The notes beneath the pieces were generated by a model. That model searched no databases. It was not told where the DNA came from and worked only from the letters and a program-made list of their open reading frames with translations. From NCBI GenBank assembly GCA_030272155.1, contig CP126194.1:7547001-7611000 (forward strand): 64,000 nucleotides of DNA, written 5' to 3'. The DNA comes from Tetradesmus obliquus. Lineage: Eukaryota > Chlorophyta > Chlorophyceae > Sphaeropleales > Scenedesmaceae. Both the position numbers and the translations under genes were made by a program. How positions within the stretch are numbered: position 1 is the stretch's first letter; each line of letters opens with the position of its first letter. This document shows, in pieces, positions 44,853 through 56,486 of this stretch.

Positions 44853-46400
44853 TCACCCTGCGGCCTGCTGCCGCTGCTGCCATCGCACAGCAGCCCAGAA
44901 CACTTCCAGCTGCTGCTGTGACACGTCGCTGCCAGTCACATCCAGCTTCTGCAGCCCCGTCAGCGTCATCAGCACCATCAGGCCCCGCGGCGTCAGCCTG
45001 TTCTGGCCATCAACGTCCGACAACACTAGCTCTGTCAGCTGCATCAGCTTGGCAATGGCTGCCAGGCACGCCATGTCGCCCAGCTGGTTCTCAGATAGGT
45101 TCAAGTGCCGCAGCTGGCTCAGGTTGCAGGCCAGTGCGTTGGCCTCCAAGTCGCCCACTGCTGAGAAATGGCCACTCAGCACCAGACGTGTCAGCCCTGT
45201 GAGAGCCGTCAGCGCCAGCGCATCGCCTTTCTCCAGCCATGCGTAGTCCGTGTGTCTGCAGGAGAGGGTCAGGTCTTGCAGGCGCGTCAGGCCTGCTAGG
45301 CGGGGGCATGCCGCCACAGTGTAAGCCGTGATCAGCGCACCACCCACAACAACCTCATGCAGCTCCTCCACCGCGCACACCTCCAAGCATATTTTGGTAA
45401 GGCTGGTGCTGCCTGCAAGGCCGGCCAGAGTCGCCTCTATCTGCTGCCTGCTGGGGCGGTAGTCTTCGGCCCAAACGCTCAGCTCCCGCAGCTGCGGCAG
45501 CTGCGGCCATACTGCGGCAGTGGCTGCTGGGTCAACGTCTTCATTGGACGTGCACGTCAGCGTCAAGTGCTGCAGCGCAGGCAGCTGCGCCAGCCGCAGC
45601 AGCGGCTCCTGCTCCTCAAAATTGTAGAACAGGTTGAGCCGCTGCAGCTGCTGCAGTAGCAGCACCATTGACAAGCTGCTTGCAGTGACTGCATCGTCGC
45701 CTAGCTGCAGCTGCGTCAGCTGCGGCGGCAGCACTGAGCCTTCAGGCAGCTCCATGACGCTGGTCAGCCCCTGCAGCCTGCTAAGAGCTGTCATGTCCAA
45801 CACAGGCGCCTGCTGCTGCATGCTGATTCGCCTGCAGCTGATGTCCAGGTGCCACAGCGGCAGCGGCTGTGCCAGCAACTAGTGCAGTGGCTGCGCATCA
45901 TCGCTCCAGTGGCCAACCAATTTCAGCGAAGTCAACTGCGGCACCTGCGCCAGGCCCAACAGGCAGCTGCCAGCAACAGGCTGGTCGTAGGCATGACTGC
46001 ACAGCCTCAGTTCCTGCAGGCTGCTGAGCTGTGCCAGTGCTGCTGCCACGGCTGTGCCGTTGACAGCCCTGCCGCATGTAAAGTCCAGTTCTAGGTGTGT
46101 TAGGCTGTGGCTTGGCAGTGCAGCAAGTGTGCCTGGCGTCACCAGGCAGTTGCTGCTGAAGCTGCTCAGGCGCAAACCAGCCAGCTGCTGCTGCTGGCCG
46201 CGGCGCTGCTGCTGCTGTGCAGCCACAGGTGCAAGTGTAGCTGCTGCTGCTGCTGCTGCCGCTGCTGGTGGTGGTTCAACTGCCTGCATCGCTGCCGGCT
46301 GCAATGCTGCAAGCTGCAGGGCTTGCTGCAGCAGCTGCTGCGCCGCTGCGACGTGCTGCTCCCACTGCAGGCCATGCGCCGTGCACTGGGCTGCTCTGTG
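44853..46400 (-). pseudogene. LRR copy lacking the F-box-like block and with an in-frame TAG
   Basis: Family similarity begins abruptly at about 46400 (HGLQWEQHVAAAQQLLQQAL). The N-terminal ACKAWREAVQQC block is absent and replaced by unrelated sequence. The LRR frame continues (LTHLELDF, LTSLKLVGHW) to a TAG at 45879-45881 and resumes in the same frame to 44853. At that position paralogues read QPLQQLLAQPLP and here it is QPLH-stop-LLAQPLP, so a Gln codon CAG became TAG. The C-terminal half (341 residues) is intact and ends in the conserved QLEVFWAAVRWQQ tail. Confidence 0.8.
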
Positions 46401-46741
46401 ACGGCACAGCATCGAAGGTGCCGTGCCAGGAAACACCACATTTAATACCACTGCCTGGCAAGACCGTATGCACAGGGCGCAAGGCAACACGCATGTGGGC
46501 GACCATACAGCACTTGCAGTTCTTGTCACCTGCAGGTCATGCCTGCAGCCATGCATGACAGCACCATGCTCCCTGCCATGTACAATGACAGTTTTAGGCA
46601 TGGTAAATGCACAACTGCGCACCTGCAAGCCATGTGCTCAAACAGCACTGCTGGCTCTCGGTATGCAAGTGGCCGGGCACACCATGCATGCCTGAGGCGC
46701 AACCACAATCCACAAACTCACAGTCATGCCGCAGCCACACC

Positions 46742-48585
46742 TCACCGCACAGGCTGCGGCCGCTGACGCCCAGGCACAGCTGCCCAGAATGCATCCAATA
46801 AATTGTCCCCACACTCATACAAACCCAACTCCTGCAGCCGCAACAGCGTCGTGAGCATCATCAGTCCCTGCTGCGTCAGGTCGCTGCTGCTGGTGTTGAA
46901 CCACAGCGCAAGCCCTGTGAGCTGCGTCAGCCTGGCAATGGCTGCCAGGCACACCATGTCACCCAGCAAGCATCCGTCAAGTCCAGGTCCCGCAGCTGCG
47001 TCAGGTTGCAGGCCAGTGCATTGGCCTCCAGGTCACCCAGCGCTGCATCAAGGTTGCAAAGGCTGAGGCTCGTCAGCCCTGTGAGGGCCGTCAGCGCCAG
47101 CGCATCGCCTGCGTCCAACATGCCACGCGTATGTTCGCCGGTGATAGTCAAGTCCCTGAGGCTTGACAAGCTCGTCAGGCGGGCGCATACCGCAACACGC
47201 AGCACCTGATGATCGCCATCATCTGCATCATCATCGTCATCATCATTGTTGCCACCCTCACCGAACACCGTAGGGACAGCCAGGTGCAGCGTGGTCAGGC
47301 TGGTGCTGCCTGCAATGCCTGCCAGAATCGCCTCCATCTGCTGGCTGCTGATTGCGATACCAGAGAGGAAGAGGTCATCGAGCCTCAGGCTCAAATCATG
47401 CAGCCGTGGCAGCTGCGGCCATGCTGCAGCAGTGGCCGCTGCACACGAATCTTTTGTGTATGTGAGCGCCAAGTGCTGCAGCGCTGACAGCTGAGTCAGC
47501 CGCAGCAGCGCTGACAGCTGAGTCAGCAGCAGCAGCGCTGACAGCTGAGTCAGCCGCAGCAGCGGCGCAGGCTCCTCAAAAGAGACCGTCAGAGTGAGCC
47601 GCTGCAGCTGCTGCAGCGGCAGCAGCAGCATTGACAGGCTGCCTGCTGTGGCTGCACTTTTGCCAAGCTGCAGCTGCGTCAGCTGCAGCGGCAGCACTGA
47701 GCCTTCGGGCAGCCTGGTGTGAGTGGTGAGCCCCTGCAGCCTGCTCAGGGCTGACATGTCCAGGACTGGCAGCTGCACGCTGCTTCCGCAGCAATCGATG
47801 TTGAGCTTCTGCAGCGGCAGCGGCTGTGCCAGCAGCTGCTGCAGCTGTTGCGCGCTGTTGCTCCAGTTGGCGTGCAGCTTCAGCGAGGTCAGACGCCTTA
47901 GCTGCACCAATGCCAGCAGGCAGCTGCCAGCAACAGGCTGAAGCCTGTCGACGGTCAAGCTCAGTTCCTGCAAGTTGCTGAGCTGTGGCAATGCCGCTGA
48001 CATGGCTTCGTTTTTCAGGTCCCTGCTGTGCTGAAACTCCAGGTCCAGGCGTGTCAGGCTGTGTGCTGGCAGTGCAGCAAGCGTGTCTGCCGTCACCAAG
48101 CAGCCGCTGCTGAAGCTGCTCAGGTGCAACCCAGACTGTCGTCGCTCTACTGCTGAAGCTGTGGCTGCGGGTGTAGCTGCCCCTGCTGCTTCTGGGGGTC
48201 TGGCCGCTGCCAGCTGCAGGGCTAGCTGCAGCAGCTGCTGCGCCACTGCAGTGTGCTGGTCCTCCTGCAGCCCATTCACTGTCTAGTCTGCTGATAGCCC
48301 GCTACCAGGTATTCTCACGTTCTTCACCAGGTGTGCATGCTTCACCAGCCACTGCGTGAAGCTAGACAGCTTCGGCAGGAGCGCCCCTGGGCTGATGGTG
48401 ATCGCTGTGTTACAGGCGCTGCACTGCCGCACTGCCGCCCTCCAGGCCTTGCAGCTGCGTGCTGCTGCACACAGCATGCGTGGTTCTGTGCTGAGAGCTG
48501 GGTGCTGCAGCGCAGTAGATAGGGAAGAAGCATACGGCCGTCTGCCGCAGCTGCTTGGGGCTGCACACAGCAGAAAGCAGGGCAC
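46742..48585 (-). pseudogene. LRR copy with a nonsense codon and a frameshift
   Basis: The F-box-like block is kept (LSTALQHPALSTEPRMLCAA, ACNTAITI, WLVKHAHLVKNV). A TAG at 48283-48285 interrupts the frame where the intact paralogue has Gln (LQQTVHGL versus D-stop-TVNGL); the frame then reopens through about 15 LRRs. A short LTQLSALLLL unit is repeated three times in tandem at 47490-47560. Near 46967 the frame shifts by one base, so the last repeats (GDMVCLAAIARLTQ, LDAFWAAVPG) lie in another frame ending at 46742. No ATG precedes the conserved block in frame. Confidence 0.8.
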
Positions 48586-49440
48586 TGAGTCACAATTGCA
48601 CGCACATGCATTTGATATGACTGGAGTAGGAACTGTACAGATATGTCGGAAATGAGTATTAAAAGCACAATGTCAGGCCAAGCAAAGCTTATCAACCAGT
48701 GCAGTAGCAGCTGCAGCAGCAGCAGCTGCAGCAGCAGCAGCTGCAGCAGCAGCAACAGCAGCAGCAGCAGCAGCAACAAGCATATGAAAACCACACTGAT
48801 AAATGACAAGCAAATTCACCTGTCGGCGTTCCAACCGTGCATTGATCGTCATCGGCGCTGAAGTCAGCAACCTTAGGCTGCTGTCGCAGTTGTGTTCACT
48901 CGGAGGGAAAGCGAGAAACCTTGCAGACGGTCAGAACTACAGCAGTATCTGTGAACATCCAAGCTCAATAAACCGTTCTAGCTGCTCAAGTTATTTGAGA
49001 AACGATATCGCTGTACCGCCAGTCGGTGCTTCCAACTCGGTGCTTCCGACTCGGTGGCGTACTTGCATGCCGGTGATTGTTTATAAGACCCTCGACTGCT
49101 GAGGAGTAAGCATGAAAATTGCTTGTTACATCAGGTGTAGAGCAAGGGCACGTGCAAAATGCAATGCAAATCCACCACTGCCTGTGTTGGTTGATGGATG
49201 CCAGGCTGTACGATCAGGCCAGCTAAAGGCCTCGAGCCTCCCACTCCTTTCACGAAAGCAAGCTCACAACCATGGCTTCCGTAAGCCTGGCAACACCAGC
49301 TGTTGCTACACAGCTGCCAGCCGTGGCAGTGCCAGGGTCAAGCTGCTGCTCTGTATGCTTTGTTCTTCAGCCACAGAGGCATGCATATCAGACCTCGGCA
49401 GGAAGCACCCCATGGCTACTGCTAGTAGCAGACGCAGGCA
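48586..49440. other. Intergenic; CAG-rich microsatellite
   Basis: The 5' flank of the LRR copy and 3' flank of the acetyltransferase. An imperfect CAG/CAGCTG run lies at 48703-48780. The motif CTTCCAACTCGGTGCTTCC includes a short tandem duplication near 49028. No gene seen. Confidence 0.45.
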
Positions 49441-49485
49441 TCAACACTGCTGAGCTGCTGGTGTCGCTACTGCAGCTGTGCCAGC

Positions 49486-49519
<34 letters not shown>

Positions 49520-50647
49520 GAATGCTGTTGCTGCTGCTGTTGCTGCTCCTGCTGCTGCTGCTGCTGCTGCTGCCGTATCCGCTTCAGCATCAAGTAGCAT
49601 CGGTCAGGTGCACGACCCTGCAGCGGATCAACAGCAGGGCAGCACAGATGGGAGAATCATCAAGTGTAAGCCCTTCATGCACGGCAGGGTGCTGCTCATG
49701 CACAAGGCAGCATGCATCGTAAACCAGATCCTGCGTGCCGTTACATTCACAAATGTCCCCAGGCAGCTGGCACAGTGCATATCAGCTCACAAGATGCACG
49801 TATCAACGCAGCCCACGCCCACCACCCCCACCTGCAGGCAGGCCATCCAGGATGTGCGTATACACTCTAGGCAGCTAGCACAGCGCATGTCAAAGCCGAG
49901 GTCAGGCTCAGCAGGCCAACCAGCCATACTCACCTGCAGGTACAACATCAAGGGGATGCATATCTTCTGCAGGCAGCTAATACAGCGCCCCTTGAGCCAA
50001 TGACAGCCTCACCAGGCCCACCCAGCCAACCCAGCCCCACCCACCTGCAGGTATGGCATCCAGGGCGCCTCCAGCGGCCCGTTCTTGTAGCGCAGCCGCC
50101 GGTACAGCGCCATGGCCGGCTGGTTGCTGGGGTTGCAGTGCAGCCCCGCCTTGCTGCAGCCCCAGGTCGCTGCAAGAGACTCTGCCTCTGCCATAAGGCG
50201 CTGCGCGATGCCGCTGCGGCGCAGCTGCGGGGCCACTGCCACGTTGCTGATGTAGGCAAAGCCTGCGGGCAGAAGCAACGCAGCGCGTGGATGTTGCAGG
50301 CCCAGGTGGAGAGATTGGTGATTGGCGTAAGGAATGGGTGGTGAGGGAACATGGCAGCAGCAGCCGTGCAGCCAGCAAGCAGCAAGGCAGCTGTCCTGCT
50401 GCTAGTGAGGCACTGGCGAGCACTGCCAGCGCAGCTGCAGCACAGCTGCAAGCTATGAATCCGCTAGCTCGTATGCACGGGACGGCCCAGAAGAATGCTG
50501 CTGCTGCTGCTGCTGTGCCGCAGCGCAGCTCACCCTCGCGCTTGACCCATCCCACGGCACCGTCCCTGCTGGCGTTGAGTGTGCGTGGCGGGATGATGTC
50601 GCCAAAGGAGTCCACCTGAGCAACACCCACGATGCCTGCAGCAGCAG

Positions 50648-50696
<49 letters not shown>

Positions 50697-51073
50697 GCAG
50701 ACAGTAGAGCAGCAGGCAGCAGCTTTGCGACAGCTGATGCCGTAACATCAGAGCGCTGCGTGTGGTTGCATGTGCACGCATTTGCCCATTGATTGACGTG
50801 AACAGTGCATCAATGCAGCCACTGCTGCAACCAAGTGCTGCGCAACACTGCTGCAGCTCTATGCTGCTATACACTGCTGACCACTTCTGGCACTTTTGAC
50901 AGCCGGCTGTCAGACACTAAGTACACATGTGCAGCTGCTGGTTGTTTGCCCGCTCACCTAGGTCCTGGAAGCTTGCCCCCAGGCCCGGCCACACTGGGCG
51001 CTCCACCATGCGTGACAGCCAGTAGCCCAGCGCAGGGAAGGCGTAGTCAGGGGTGGCAGGCAGGGCATACTCG

Positions 51074-51114
<41 letters not shown>

Positions 51115-52113
51115 GTTGGTGTCGTTGCTGCTGCTAATGTCTGCTTGAGCTGAAACTGCTGCTGCTGCTGCTGCTGCTCTGGCTTGTATGTCTGCTGGCG
51201 CCTGTTCTGGGTCATACGCAATCAGCAGCTTGCAGCTGCATGGCATTCAGCGACAAACACAGCAGCAACGGGGCAAGCCGTCAGCAAGTGCTTTTGCACG
51301 AGCCGGCTGCCTGCATCATAGCAGTGTGAGCCATCCTCTGCTGTCACACGTATCAATGGCTGCTGCAGCAAACATGGACAATACAACATTGCAGGCAACA
51401 CATCCTTGCACAGCAGCACAGCAGCAGGCTCAAACCAGGCTGTGCATGAGGGCTGTGCATGCTGCTGACATGCAGTACACTGCGCTGCGCAGTGCCTGTA
51501 CTGCGCTCGCAGCCACGCACTTGCCCACGCCGCGCCGTGCCAGGTCGTCGTTGATCTGCAGCGCCCACACACGCTCGAAGCGCGCCCACAGCGCGGCGCT
51601 GGCGTCACGCGGGTGGTCGAAGCAGGTCGCGTGCAGGTCCTGCCGTGTGAAAAGTGATGTGTGGGTGGGTGCATGCACATGAGAGCATGCGAGCTGAGTA
51701 TGCTACAGCTGCACCCGCATGGCAGCCATTGGCTGTGTGTGATGTGAATCGGCTGCTGACGTTGTTGCTGCGGGTGGCTGCTGCTGCTATAGGATACAAA
51801 TCATGCTTGCAGTTACAATGATGCGCCAAAGCATCAGTTGAACTTGATGTCTGACCGCATGTGTTGTGTGCATGCAGGCGTGCAACACCCCAAACCCTAC
51901 CGCTGCTGGGAAGTACTCCTGAGGGGTGCTGGCCAGCACCAGCAGCTTGGATGCATCCACTGCTGCAAGTGTCACACATCTATGTCTACTCTGCTGCTGC
52001 TTGCGCTGCTCCTGCGGTAAGCAAGGTCCAGCTGGAGCAGCAACGCCACGCTGCAGTTTGTGCCTGGCAGTGCAGCTGCTGGCGCTGTGCTTGTCCAAGG
52101 GCAGCACGTGCAT
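49441..52113 (-). CDS. GNAT-family N-acetyltransferase, probable plastid protein
   Basis: Six exons in phase: 51901-52113, 51521-51639, 50958-51235, 50534-50635, 50045-50262 and 49441-49617, giving 368 residues. The first 60 residues are Ser/Arg/Gln-rich and poor in acids, like a chloroplast transit peptide (MHVLPLDKHSASSC). The acetyltransferase fold shows GNCKLLIAYDPE, an inserted Ser/Ala-rich loop, GIVGVAQVDSFGD, then YISNVAVAPQLRRSGIAQRL containing the acetyl-CoA-binding Q/RxxGxG/A-type motif, and NPSNQPAMALYRRL. The C terminus RAPDRCYLMLKRI followed by poly-Gln is typical of the family apart from the Gln tail. It transfers acetyl groups from acetyl-CoA to amines or protein N termini/lysines; plastid GNATs of plants are the nearest precedent. 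Its promoter is shared with TFIIIC subunit 5. Confidence 0.85.
49828..49980 (-). repeat. Decayed copies of exon 5 tail inside intron 5 of the GNAT gene
   Basis: CCCACCTGCAGGTATGGCAT at the exon 5 donor (50040-50059) has similar copies near 49829 (CCCACCTGCAGGCAGGCCAT) and near 49929 (CTCACCTGCAGGTACAACAT), spaced about 100 bases. The following GGCAGCTAGCACAGCGC-type block is repeated too. Confidence 0.75.
50651..50695 (+). repeat. (CAG)15 microsatellite in an intron
   Basis: A CAG run beside the acceptor of GNAT exon 4. Translated frames across it are artefacts. Confidence 0.95.
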
Positions 52114-52614
52114 GGCTTGTCGCGTCTGCAAGGAGCTAAAAGCAGTATGATACGGTTCAATGCACGGTTGCTTGCTGTTTGCGCTAGGGGCTCTGCCCAA
52201 CCTGCTGCCCAAGGTGCTTTGGAGGTGTGGTGTGAGATCCCGTCATTGCACGCACGCTGCTATAACGATGCTTTAAAAACACAAGCACATTCTTTAACCA
52301 GGCTGCCATAATGCCTGGGCACTCGTGCTGGTGTCCTGCCCATCAGGGTTGTGGGAAGTGACTCCTTTGAACACTTGTACAGTTTGTGCGGTGGCTGTGT
52401 GTTCGCACGGTCCAGTTACTTGCTCAGCACTCTGTACTGAGGAAATTCGTGTAACACAGCTGAAGCAGTGCTGCAACACCTGTGCGCCCACCCTGCAGCA
52501 GCAGGCCCGAACCCTTGCACACAGCAAGCAGTGCTTGACTGGTCGTAAGCCCTATAATATCACTTTTCATCACTTCATCTTGGTGACTGCGGCGACGTCT
52601 GTCCCAAGGCAGCC
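52114..52614. promoter_or_regulatory. Shared divergent promoter region, GNAT and TFIIIC subunit 5
   Basis: 501 bases lie between two start codons facing away from each other. No specific element is recognised. Confidence 0.4.
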
Positions 52615-55097
52615 ATGTCTGCCGCTCCTGGCCAGCCCAGGCAGCGGCAGCAGCAGCAGGATGCAGCAGACGAAGCAGACGCCCTAGAGACACTCAACGT
52701 AAAGGTCCCCCGCCAGTCTGGCGTAGCAATCCACCTCCCAGGATTCATCAGCAGCGTAGACAGCGCCCTGCAGACGCTGGGCGGCGAGGCCGCACTAGAA
52801 AAGGCCTTGCAGGACAACGCCCTGCTCAAGCTGCGGCTTCGCCCTGTAGACCCTGCAAGCCACCCCCTGTTTGGGGAGCGGCTAGAACACCCGGGGCTGG
52901 TGCTGCGCATTGCACGGCCCAAAGGGCAGCCGGATGCGGCGCCGCGCATCAGCGTGGTGTGCCGCACGCATGCCAGCTACGCCTTCACGGGCCTGGCTGA
53001 CTACCAGTACCTGGGGCAGGACCACGGCCAGGTGGGGGGCTGCTGCTGCTGCTGCTGCTGCTGGCTGCAGCCCAATGTCAAGCTTAATGTTGAGTGCCCA
53101 GCAGCTGCTAGTAACAGCACGGTGTGCTGCCCTGCAGAGGGCTTCAGGGTAGTTCACTGTTTCTTGCACTGGCGCTGCTGGTCACGACTCGCCCCTGCGT
53201 AACGCGCCGTGTTGTGAGACTGGCAACCCTGCAGTAGCCGCAGCTGGGACTGCATGCAGGGCAGCTTGATCGTGCTGTACAACTAGCAAGCTTACAGTAC
53301 TTGCTTTCAGGGCAGCATGCCTGCTTGCCGCCTGCGCTGCAGGCCGCGCGGGACCTGTCGCGGCTGTCGGCGCGCAACCAGCCCGCCGCCGCCGAGCCCT
53401 TCCGCGCGCCGCAGCCGCTGCTGCTGCTGCCGCCCATCTTCAGCAAGCAGGACATGCCCGTGGCTTTTGCCTTCAGGGACAGCGCCCCGCCCAAGGGTGC
53501 GGCCAGTTTAGAAAAGGATAGTAGCGGCCAGTGTTCTGGACAGCGGCAGCCACAGCAGCAGCGCCTGCAGCGTCATCAGCAGCAGCAGCCAAAGCGAGCG
53601 GCCAGTTCAGCGAAGGATAGTAGCGGCCAGTGGTTTGGACCCCAGCAGCCACAGCAGCCACGGCAGCATCTGCAGCGTCATCAGCAGCAGCCCGCCAAAG
53701 GGTGCGGCCAGCTGGGCAGGGCAGAGGCTGAGCTAGTGTCCCACAGCAGCTGCTGCGGCTGCGGCAGCCGGGTAGTGTTGCGGCAGCAGGGCAGCACAGG
53801 CTGAGGCAGGTTAACAGCCTGTGCCCAGCGCACTTGGCGCAGCACAGTGCACCCGCAGCACTGGATAACGCCAGCACCAGCAGCTGCAGGCAGCCACTAT
53901 GCTCGCAGGCATGCCTTGCTGACCTCTGTCTGCTGCCGCACTGCACTGCCGCTGGCTGTTGTACCTGCAGAGGCTGATGTGGAGCAGCAGCAGGCGGCGT
54001 CAGCGCGCAAGCGCGTCATCAGCTTCTACGAGCCGCAGCTGCCGCCTGAGCTGCCGCTGCCTGCAGGGGCAGGCCAGGGCCCCGAGCAGCAGCAGCAGTT
54101 GGCGCGGCTCAAGGTGTGGGGCAGCGCGGCAGGCATGCTGGGATCTCTGTTGGCAGCTGCAGGAGCAGCAGCAGAAAAAGCGGTGGCCAGCCAGGCGGTT
54201 GACAGCGGCAGCAGCAGCAGCAGCAGTCTTCGTGCCTCTTACATCGACAGAGACGTGGCCATACCCCATGACCAGCCACTGGATGCACCTATGTAGTCGC
54301 AATGCTTTGTAACCGCAGCAGCCATGCTGCTGCTGCTGCTGCTGCTGCTGCCGCAGGAGCTGCTGGCGCAGCGCCCCGCATGGCCGCTCGAGCTGCTGCT
54401 GGCCGCCATGCCTGGGGCCAGCGAGGCCAGCCTGGCGCCAGCGCTGCAGGCGCTCTGCTACCAGTTCAAGACAGGTGGGGGCAGGGGTTGCTCGGGCACG
54501 GCAGGCAGACTGCAGATGCTGTGGGAGGCGTTGCATCCAGCTACCACTGCGTTTGCGCAGTCAAAGGTGTCCAGCCGCTGTTTTCAGTAGTGTGCCGACC
54601 CTGCGCCACTTAGTGCCGTGCACTGCCTGCACACGCGCCAGGCCCCTGGAAGGGCCTCTCCATAACTGCTTGGTAACTCTCCTGCACCAAGCATGCTGCA
54701 GTCTCACCATTCCGTGTAACTGCTGTGTGCCATGCGCTAGGCCCCTGGAAGGGCCTGTTCATCAGCTGCAGCTTTGACCCGCGCGCCTCGCTTGAGGGCC
54801 GCCCCTACCAGATGCTGGCCTACAGGCTGCCCACAGAGTGGTGAGCAGCACATCTGGCAGAGCTGTGGGAATTGTGCTGCTGCTGCTGCTGCTGTTTGTG
54901 TGTACATTGGCCAGGCAGCAGTGTGTGTTGTGCCTGGCGACACCTGGATGGCATGATGATGGTCTGCTGAGGCGACGGGAGTGGCAGCGACACCACACAC
55001 ACATGCGCTTGCTTGCAAACAGTGTACAAGTCATATCAAAATGCATGCAGGCGTTAGCACCGTGTGGACATGTGCCTGATGTTCCTGTCCGGGCTGC

Positions 55098-55138
<41 letters not shown>

Positions 55139-56486
55139 ATGATGCCAGGTCCAAGGCAGTCAAGGCAGCAAAGGCGGCCGGCCGGCCGCTGCAGCAGCCC
55201 ACCATGCAGCAGCTCACCAGGTGGGGCGGGCGCTGAGCAGCAGCCCCTGCGGGCACCTGCTGTAACATCGCAGCTGTCACAACACACCAAATGCTGCACA
55301 TCTTGCTCCTGTAGCTTCAACTTGCTTACTGACGATTGGGCTCATCATATGATTCAAGCACGGCGTCAGCGGTACTGCTTCCTGATGTTTGCCTCTACCC
55401 CCTCCCCCCCACCCCCCACCCCCCACCCCCACCCCCACCTCCACCCCCGCCACCCCATTGCACCCCCACCACTGCTGTGCTGCATCTCTCTCCTGGCTGC
55501 AGCTTCACCGCCATGCCCCTGGCCCACACCACCTACCTGCAGCTGACAGACTTAGCAGAGTCAGATGCAGCCATCTCGCAGCTGGTGGCGGGTGCCCCGC
55601 TGCCTGCCTCCACCCCCAGTGAGGCGTATGGCTGGTTCACCTTCAGCAGCAGCCAGCAGCTGCAGCAGGCGCTGAGCATGGCCTTCAGCAGCATCCACAG
55701 GCAGCAGCTGGGAGAGCTGCAGGAGCAGCTGGCAAGGCTGCCGCCGCCGCAGGATGGGCAGGAGGCAGCAGGTCAGCTGTGATTGCGGCTGTTGTGGTGC
55801 TGTCCAAATCGCCAGTGTCCCATCTACTCTGCTGGCACATTTCCAAGTATGCATGCGGCCCCGCAGGTATCAATAACATGCATGCCTGCTCACTGAGGCT
55901 CTGCATCTGCTGCTGTTGTGCATGCCCACTGCTCTGCTGCACCCTTGCAACAGCCATGGACACCGACCAGCAGCCAGCAGCGCCGCTGCCAGCCAGCAAG
56001 CTGAGCAGGAGGCAGCGGCAGATGCAGCGGCAGCAGGCGGAGCGCGCTGCCAGGGACGCAGCAGCAGGGCAGCAGCAGCAACAGCAGGATGGCGAGCAGC
56101 AGCAGCAGCAGCAGGCTTTAGATGGCCTTGTATCAGGGATGCTAGGCCTGGAGGCGCGGTCTGGGCAGCAGGATGAGCTGCAGGCGTGGCTAGCGGAGGA
56201 GGCGGCAGCAGCAGAGGAGCGGCGGCAGCGGCGTGCTGCTGCTGCTGCTGCTGAGGGTGGTGGGGGTGAGGCTGGCGAGGCAAGTGGCCTGAGCGGCACT
56301 GATGGCGGGGAGTCGACTGATGCTGGGCTGTCTGAGGCTGACTCGGACTGGGCCACGTCAGGCGGGGAGACGAGTGGCGGGGATGATGATGGTGATGAAG
56401 ATGGTCGCGGCAGCAGCGATTATGATGCGGCGGGGGCGGGTGGGGAGGAGCTGGATGAGTACGAGCAGTACAACCAGGACGTGTGA
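52615..56486 (+). CDS. GTF3C5: RNA polymerase III transcription factor TFIIIC subunit 5 (tau95-like)
   Basis: Eight exons in phase: 52615-53031, 53316-53496, 53971-54113, 54357-54474, 54741-54840, 55149-55220, 55503-55771 and 55954-56486, giving 610 residues. Family blocks in order: IHLPGFISSVDSALQTLGG and LKLRLRPVDPASHPLFGE (N-terminal dimerisation barrel), FTGLADYQYL, LLLPPIFSKQDMPVAF, ELLAQRPAWPLELL, and GPWKGLFISCSFDPR with YQMLAYRLP (DNA-binding module). The C terminus is charged and very acidic (GGETSGGDDDGDEDGRGS, ending YEQYNQDV), as in other tau95 proteins. The subunit joins tau131 and tau55 in the tauA module, which binds the A box of tRNA genes in the nucleus. Exon 2 has a second in-phase donor at 53700 that would add 68 Gln-rich residues. 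The 3' end was copied to 58618. Confidence 0.9.
53485..53712 (+). repeat. Tandem copies of the exon 2 donor region of the TFIIIC gene
   Basis: A unit of 99-106 bases starting GCGGCCAGTT is repeated at 53499 and 53598, with a partial third at 53704. CCGCCCAAGGGTGCGGCCAG at the exon 2 donor recurs as CCGCCAAAGGGTGCGGCCAG at about 53693. The middle copy has lost the GT (GCGAGCGG). The distance between intact donors is 204 bases, a multiple of three, and the frame is open throughout. Confidence 0.9.
54636..54660 (+). repeat. Copy of exon 5 head plus acceptor inside intron 4 of the TFIIIC gene
   Basis: GGCCCCTGGAAGGGCCT at the start of exon 5 (54740) also occurs at about 54640, preceded by a CAG acceptor. 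The true exon is preceded by TAG instead, so the decoy has the better acceptor consensus. Confidence 0.85.

Noticed and set aside
45879..48285. Possible recoding of TAG as Gln or TGA as Trp in the nuclear code
   Set aside because: TAG ends the FUSC gene and TGA ends the peroxidase, DHH and TFIIIC genes at positions that fit family C termini, so the standard code holds; the in-frame stops are mutations.
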